Below, piece after piece: positions 59,961-64,000 of a stretch of DNA of 64,000 nucleotides. The position numbers and the translations under genes were made by a program. The stretch lies in the NCBI GenBank assembly GCA_035578175.1, contig JAQMRL010000006.1:56151001-56215000 (forward strand), given 5' to 3'. Under the pieces are notes generated by a model. That model was given only the letters and a program-made list of their open reading frames with translations, was not told where the DNA came from and searched no databases. The stretch comes from Catonia carolina. Its lineage: Eukaryota; Arthropoda; Insecta; Hemiptera; Achilidae. How positions within the stretch are numbered: the first letter of the stretch is position 1; each line of letters starts with the position of its first letter.

Positions 59961-60747
59961 AAAATCTGGTGTGAAACACTCACACAACTTTCTCTTGCCA
60001 ATGAAAATAATTAATAACAAACCTAACATTAGTATTAAAACATTAGAAATGAACAAAAACTAACCTCAAAAACATAACCTTATTTTAATCATGAGTGAAT
60101 GACGCAAAATGACAATCGAACTCAGTTTGGCTTAAAAATACGGAAAATCACGCTTTCACGCTAAACTAGGCTCTGTAGAGAAAATGCTCTAAACAAAAGT
60201 TGTAGATCTTTTAATTTTCTATAAATTTAATTATATACACTTTTGTCGTAAAATGCATACTAAGACCGAAATGTTAAAAAAATCGATTTTTCTCACGTTT
60301 TCGTGAGAAAAAAAACAGAAAATCGCAAATTACCGCTAAACTAAGCGTTATACAAAAAATTGTTTGAAATAAAAGTTGTAGAATTTTCAATTCTCTACAA
60401 CTTTTATTATATAAGTTTTTGCGCTAAAATTTATATTAAAGCCGTAATCTTAAAAAAACAACGTTTTTACGTGAAAACAGCCTCACCGAGAATTTCAGCA
60501 AACATGGCGCCTACCCTATCTTGTAGAGAATAAAAAATTGAGTATAATAGGCGATTTTAAAAAAAATCGTAGGACCAGTTTTTGAGAAAATCGCAAAAAA
60601 CTGAAAAATTATACGAATAAACTACTACTTCCGGTTGACCGATTTTGATGAAAATGTTCGTGTCGCGTCCGGTAGTGGTATGTAACTTAAGTTTCAAGTT
60701 TCAAGTTCGTACGATGTTCCGTTCTTGAGATATTCTGTTCACACACA

Positions 60748-60796
<49 letters not shown>

Positions 60797-60929
60797 CAAT
60801 CGCTAAAAACATGTTTTTTGGGTTCAGGGGGTCTGAAAACGTATAGATCCGGTGAAAACTCGATTTCGAAAAATCGACATGAAAACAATACTTTCCTTCC
60901 TATATATTCATATAGGCAAGAGAAAGTAA
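59961..60929 (-). repeat. Rep3 copy, most complete
   Basis: About 970 bp with the reversed hairpin GTGTGAAACACTCACAC at 59969-59985, inverted CTTTCTCTTGCC (59988-59999) and GGCAAGAGAAAG (60915-60926), and a palindromic TATATATTCATATAG near the other end. It is inserted in Rep1 and carries a (CA)n tract. Confidence 0.85.
60741..60794. repeat. (CA)n microsatellite inside Rep3
   Basis: About 25 CA units lie within the Rep3 copy at 59961-60929. Shorter TG/CA runs occupy the same place in the Rep3 copies near 5.03 kb and 48.03 kb. Confidence 0.95.
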
Positions 60930-61384
60930 AAAACAGAACTATATTTTGTAATCTGGAGTAACAGATTGAGTACAAATAATTTAACACTCCACATACCTTT
61001 TATGTGCATGTAAAGTTTATAATTACACTAAAAAACTGATTGCAAAAGAATTACTCTTAAAAAAGTACGGTAACCCACAGTAATCGCTAATGAGCAAGCT
61101 GTTGATATAAAATAAACTTCAAATAATTTTTTTTCACTTTATTTATTTTTATTTACAGTGCGGTTTTGCACGACCAGAACTGCATATAATATAGGCCTAT
61201 ATAATTAAAAATGACGTTACACGTTAAAGGAGGGCACCACTCATTAATATGACTACTGTAGTTAACTATTACAGTTAGCCTTTTCACAATTTAATGATTA
61301 AGATTATTTAAATTATAATAGAAAGTTTAATTATTTTATGTTTATATTAAGCGTAATTAAATTTAAACTGTATTGAATGAAGTT

Positions 61385-61525
61385 AACCAAAGTCTCTGCT
61401 CCACCTCCTGCTGAGCAGACGATATGGATTGCCTGGTAAATGTGAAGAATGTTCTCGAATTAATGGGTTGAAGTTGTTAAGTAATTTTAATCTCAAGGGT
61501 TGATACATTTCGTGCATGGTGTCAT
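61385..61525 (-). pseudogene. Jockey-type LINE C-terminus
   Basis: The minus strand reads HEMYQPLRLKLLNNFNPL, then LPGNPYRLLSRRWSRDF and a stop. LPGNP-x-R-x-L-x-RRWSRD is the same C-terminal signature as the intact LINE at 1-1312. The fragment abuts the second piggyBac-type MITE at 61529. Confidence 0.7.
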
Positions 61526-61528
61526 TAA

Positions 61529-62190
61529 CCCTAGAGCCAGCAATCTTCGATTTCACTTTCATTTTATGAGATAATGTTACCGCTTCTTGAACCGGTAGCG
61601 TCGCAAAATCAGATTTGCTTCATAGCATTGCAATGATGTCGTTTTGGTTTTAAACTCATCTAGAGGTAGCGTTTTTGTTTTATACAATAGTTTAGCAATG
61701 TATAAATTAAATTTTTACGTATAATACAATAATTTATTTGCATATTCAGCCTCTGTTTCTCTATTGAAACCACGCTATCCTAGAGCTGAATTTGGTTATT
61801 TCTTTGTTTACATGATGTGTTTTTTTATATTATATTTCCTAAGTTTTGAACATAGAATCCGTTTTTTTTGTTTTATTTTGAAATAAATATTATAAGTAAC
61901 GATTCGTATATAATGAATTTTGAAAGTAGAGGATAAGAACGTTTTAAACAGTAGTGTCATCTGAAAAAAATATTTGTCAAAAAATTGTTTTCAAATAGCT
62001 TCAGCATCCCTAACTGTCAGATTAAAATTTCAATAACGTATTTATTATATTCTTCTAAATTTTCTTGTTATTTTTGGATACATCATGTGATAAGGTTAGT
62101 GATTTACAGCAAATTCCTAATGATTTCTTTATGGTTCGGTGACCCATATGCTAGAAATTCTCTGCCGGTTTAGAAAAATGTTATTTCCGA
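61529..62190. mobile_element. piggyBac-type MITE, right end degraded (copy 2)
   Basis: It starts at TTAA (61525-61528) with CCCTAGAGCCAGCAAT and stays collinear with copy 1 through to TTATTTCCGA at 62190. It then diverges before the expected CTCTAGGGTTAA, so the right terminus is lost. Internal landmarks such as the CCTAGAGCTGAATTTGG block are shared. Confidence 0.82.
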
Positions 62191-63324
62191 ATAAAGTGTG
62201 TGATTCGACACAAAAAAATTATATTTTTATTTTGTTTTTTCCAACACGTTTATAAAATAAATTTAAGTTCCTGATTATTCCTTAATAAACTATTAAAAAA
62301 AAAAATCATCCAATATTGCGTTTTCGAAGGTACCGTAAAAAGCATTATATGAATATAAAATTGTATTGTCCCGCACATGTTGGTGAGCAGTAAGATTTAC
62401 CTCAGTTGGAGATTTCTACAAAACGATAGCGTATTATCCGTTAAGAGAATAATACGATATTAGCCTTGTATAGTCCTATTAGTTACGTCAACCAAAGATA
62501 ATAGGATAATGTGATTGAGAATAATCAATGAGCCAAGAACGCATAAAACTACTAACAACACCCCTTCTGTTAGACTATAGAATCTACAAAAACCAGTCTT
62601 ACCACCACAGCGGGATTATAAAATGATCATCCTTGCTTAGATAATATACCCATTCAATGGATTATTTTCATGGTCTCGATTTAATTGACAAATAACACGT
62701 GGTCACAGCTTGAGTACTACTTAATTTATTCTAACGAAATTAAAAATTAGAAAGAAAAAATTTGTCAACGTCAACTAAAACTTGTGCAAAAACATTTGCT
62801 CAAATAACATATCAATGATTTATGTGTTTAATAAAATATCATGAATTAGATAGAGGAGCTTAAAATAATGAATTTCTTAATTTTTAGTATTCATCGACAT
62901 TAATTTTTTAATTACATAATAAATAAATTAAGTTAAAAGTTTTGATGAAGTCCAATTCGGGAAAATAAGGTCTCAAACAATTTCGAGAACATAAACATTA
63001 AACTCAAATTTCTTAATTTATAATGACTTAATTATATTCAGATGTCAACAGAAAAGTATGTAAACATACTATTTATTTAAGTATTTAAGTATGTAAACAT
63101 TTTCAGGTGCACTGGTGCCTACCAATTTCAGAATGGCTAAGAAAATAGAAAACTGAGGCTAAATGAGTTAGTGAAAGAGAAAGTGTATAGTGGGGAGAGA
63201 GAGACTGAGAGGGGGATGAACGAGAGAGAGATAGAGAGAGATTTACGTCCGACTGTGTTGCACACTAACGCGCATTCAGAAGATGTAGGGTAAGAGATTA
63301 AAATGAGTGATGAAAAAATGCAAA
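62191..63324. other. AT-rich intergenic DNA
   Basis: No gene is seen. A GAGAGA purine tract lies at 63190-63241. Confidence 0.45.
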
Positions 63325-63402
63325 AATTGACCAGGGATCGAACCCGGGGCCCCTACCACACAAGTTATTTAAGCTGACCACTAAACTAACGGTCTGAAGA
63401 GA
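63325..63402 (-). repeat. tRNA-like Pol III head (SINE)
   Basis: On the minus strand, GTTAGTTTAGTGGTCAGC resembles a D arm and CCGGGTTCGATCCCTGG forms a T arm with a 5-bp stem. The acceptor stem does not pair, so it is read as a SINE head and not a tRNA gene. Confidence 0.5.
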
Positions 63403-63814
63403 GTGGGAGGGGGAAATGTACACGACGAATTAGATTTTAGAACAATGTTTGCGTCTAATGTGGTTTATTTTTTTCAAATATTATGCCATAAATTCAAATT
63501 TCCTCCAACGGTTAGTAAGGAAATCGTTAACTTAAAATTATCTAGTTAGAAGGGAAACTTCCCCAATCTTCAGTTGACTCTTGCGCATAGGAAATTTTTT
63601 ACTACCTTGGTTTGTTATAGTAGTGTCTCTTAGTTTCTCTAAGAATGTTTGTTACATTGAGAGAAATGTTAAACTTATAGCACTTGACCTGCTGGTACAA
63701 GAGGAGGATGAAAAATAGTTCCTTTTCTTCTCTAATGCTAATTTAAATAAATGAGTAAGATTATTAAAAACAGACGATATAATGGTGAAAATGACAAATA
63801 ATCATAAATATGAG

Positions 63815-63875
63815 TTTAAATGTATTTCATTCCATTATACAGCCAGAATCTGCGGTGAATGGGGTGATGGAATAA
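63815..63875 (+). repeat. Rep1 core fragment
   Basis: Only the block around TTATACAGCCAGAATCTG and GGTGAATG is recognisable. Confidence 0.5.
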
Positions 63876-64000
63876 AATGCATGATTACAGTGTACAACCA
63901 GACTAAAGGAAGTATGTGGGTCAAAATTTTGAAAGTGTCACTTTTTGGAGGTTGATTTGTCCCGAAGCAAAATCTTGAGATTTTTTTGGATTTTTTTGTA

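Larger units (their letters stand above)
59651..60998 (-). repeat. Rep1 copy split by a Rep3 insertion
   Basis: The Rep1 body (59651-59960) breaks off after CTATATGATAA. It resumes at about 60930 with AACAGAACTATATTTTG and the head CACTCCACATACC. The 970 bp between is a Rep3 element. Confidence 0.8.

Noticed and set aside
63325..63402. A minus-strand tRNA gene
   Set aside because: The D and T arms look right, but the acceptor stem does not pair; a SINE head is the better reading.

Overview
This window is animal (arthropod) nuclear DNA. It is AT-rich, intron- and transposon-dominated, and carries LINE, Helitron, piggyBac-like, hAT-like and mariner-like debris, several SINE-like families with Pol III-type boxes, and pieces of a homeobox gene with consensus splice sites. 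The repeat mix suggests an insect, and from general impression a hemipteran, but the species cannot be fixed from the sequence. There is no bacterial-style gene organisation. Most open frames are chance frames in AT-rich DNA, transposon remnants or microsatellite translations.

The main host gene lies on the minus strand. One exon is at 44673-45081 (Gly-rich N-terminal region, splice donor in phase 1). The next is a 137-nt exon at 4100-4236 that reads in the matching phase and ends in the first ten residues of a paired-class homeodomain (RRRHRTTFTQ), followed by a phase-0 donor. The two are separated by an intron of about 40.4 kb, so most of the window is the interior of one intron of a developmental transcription-factor gene. 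The rest of the homeodomain would lie beyond the left edge. The upstream side of the gene is a CpG-richer patch at about 45.94-46.44 kb. It holds CCAAT boxes, a perfect RFX-type X-box palindrome and a YY1-like ATGGCG, and it appears to be divergent: a short plus-strand first coding exon (46441-46515) starts there with an excellent start context and a splice donor.

Transposon layout, left to right: a Jockey-type LINE with poly(A) tail (1-1493); several minus-strand LINE tails (1.5-3.1, 15.6-17.0, 19.0-19.4 kb); a 5'-truncated LINE with YADD and an 11-bp target duplication (8893-9911); a Jockey tail with a 215-bp tandem duplication (10.2-11.05 kb); two oppositely oriented Helitrons with microsatellites (14.7-15.3 and 37.8-38.2 kb); a hAT MITE inside a LINE fossil (19.9-20.2 kb); a mariner-like MITE and an inverted relative (23.1-25.2 kb); a 1.5-kb near-perfect palindrome (30.03-31.54 kb); a piggyBac-type MITE (42.4-43.0 kb) with a second copy (61.5-62.2 kb); a GC-rich block with three histone-stem-loop-like motifs (55.8-56.2 kb); and a 67-bp minisatellite (57.96-58.57 kb).

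Four interspersed families recur and insert into each other. Here they are called Rep1 (about 400 bp, CAA-repeat tail), Rep2 (about 310 bp, tRNA-like head), Rep3 (about 0.6-1 kb, hairpin end and inverted CTTTCTCTTGCC ends) and Rep4 (about 150 bp, tRNA-like head). Their nesting gives a relative chronology of insertion within and beside the homeobox gene.
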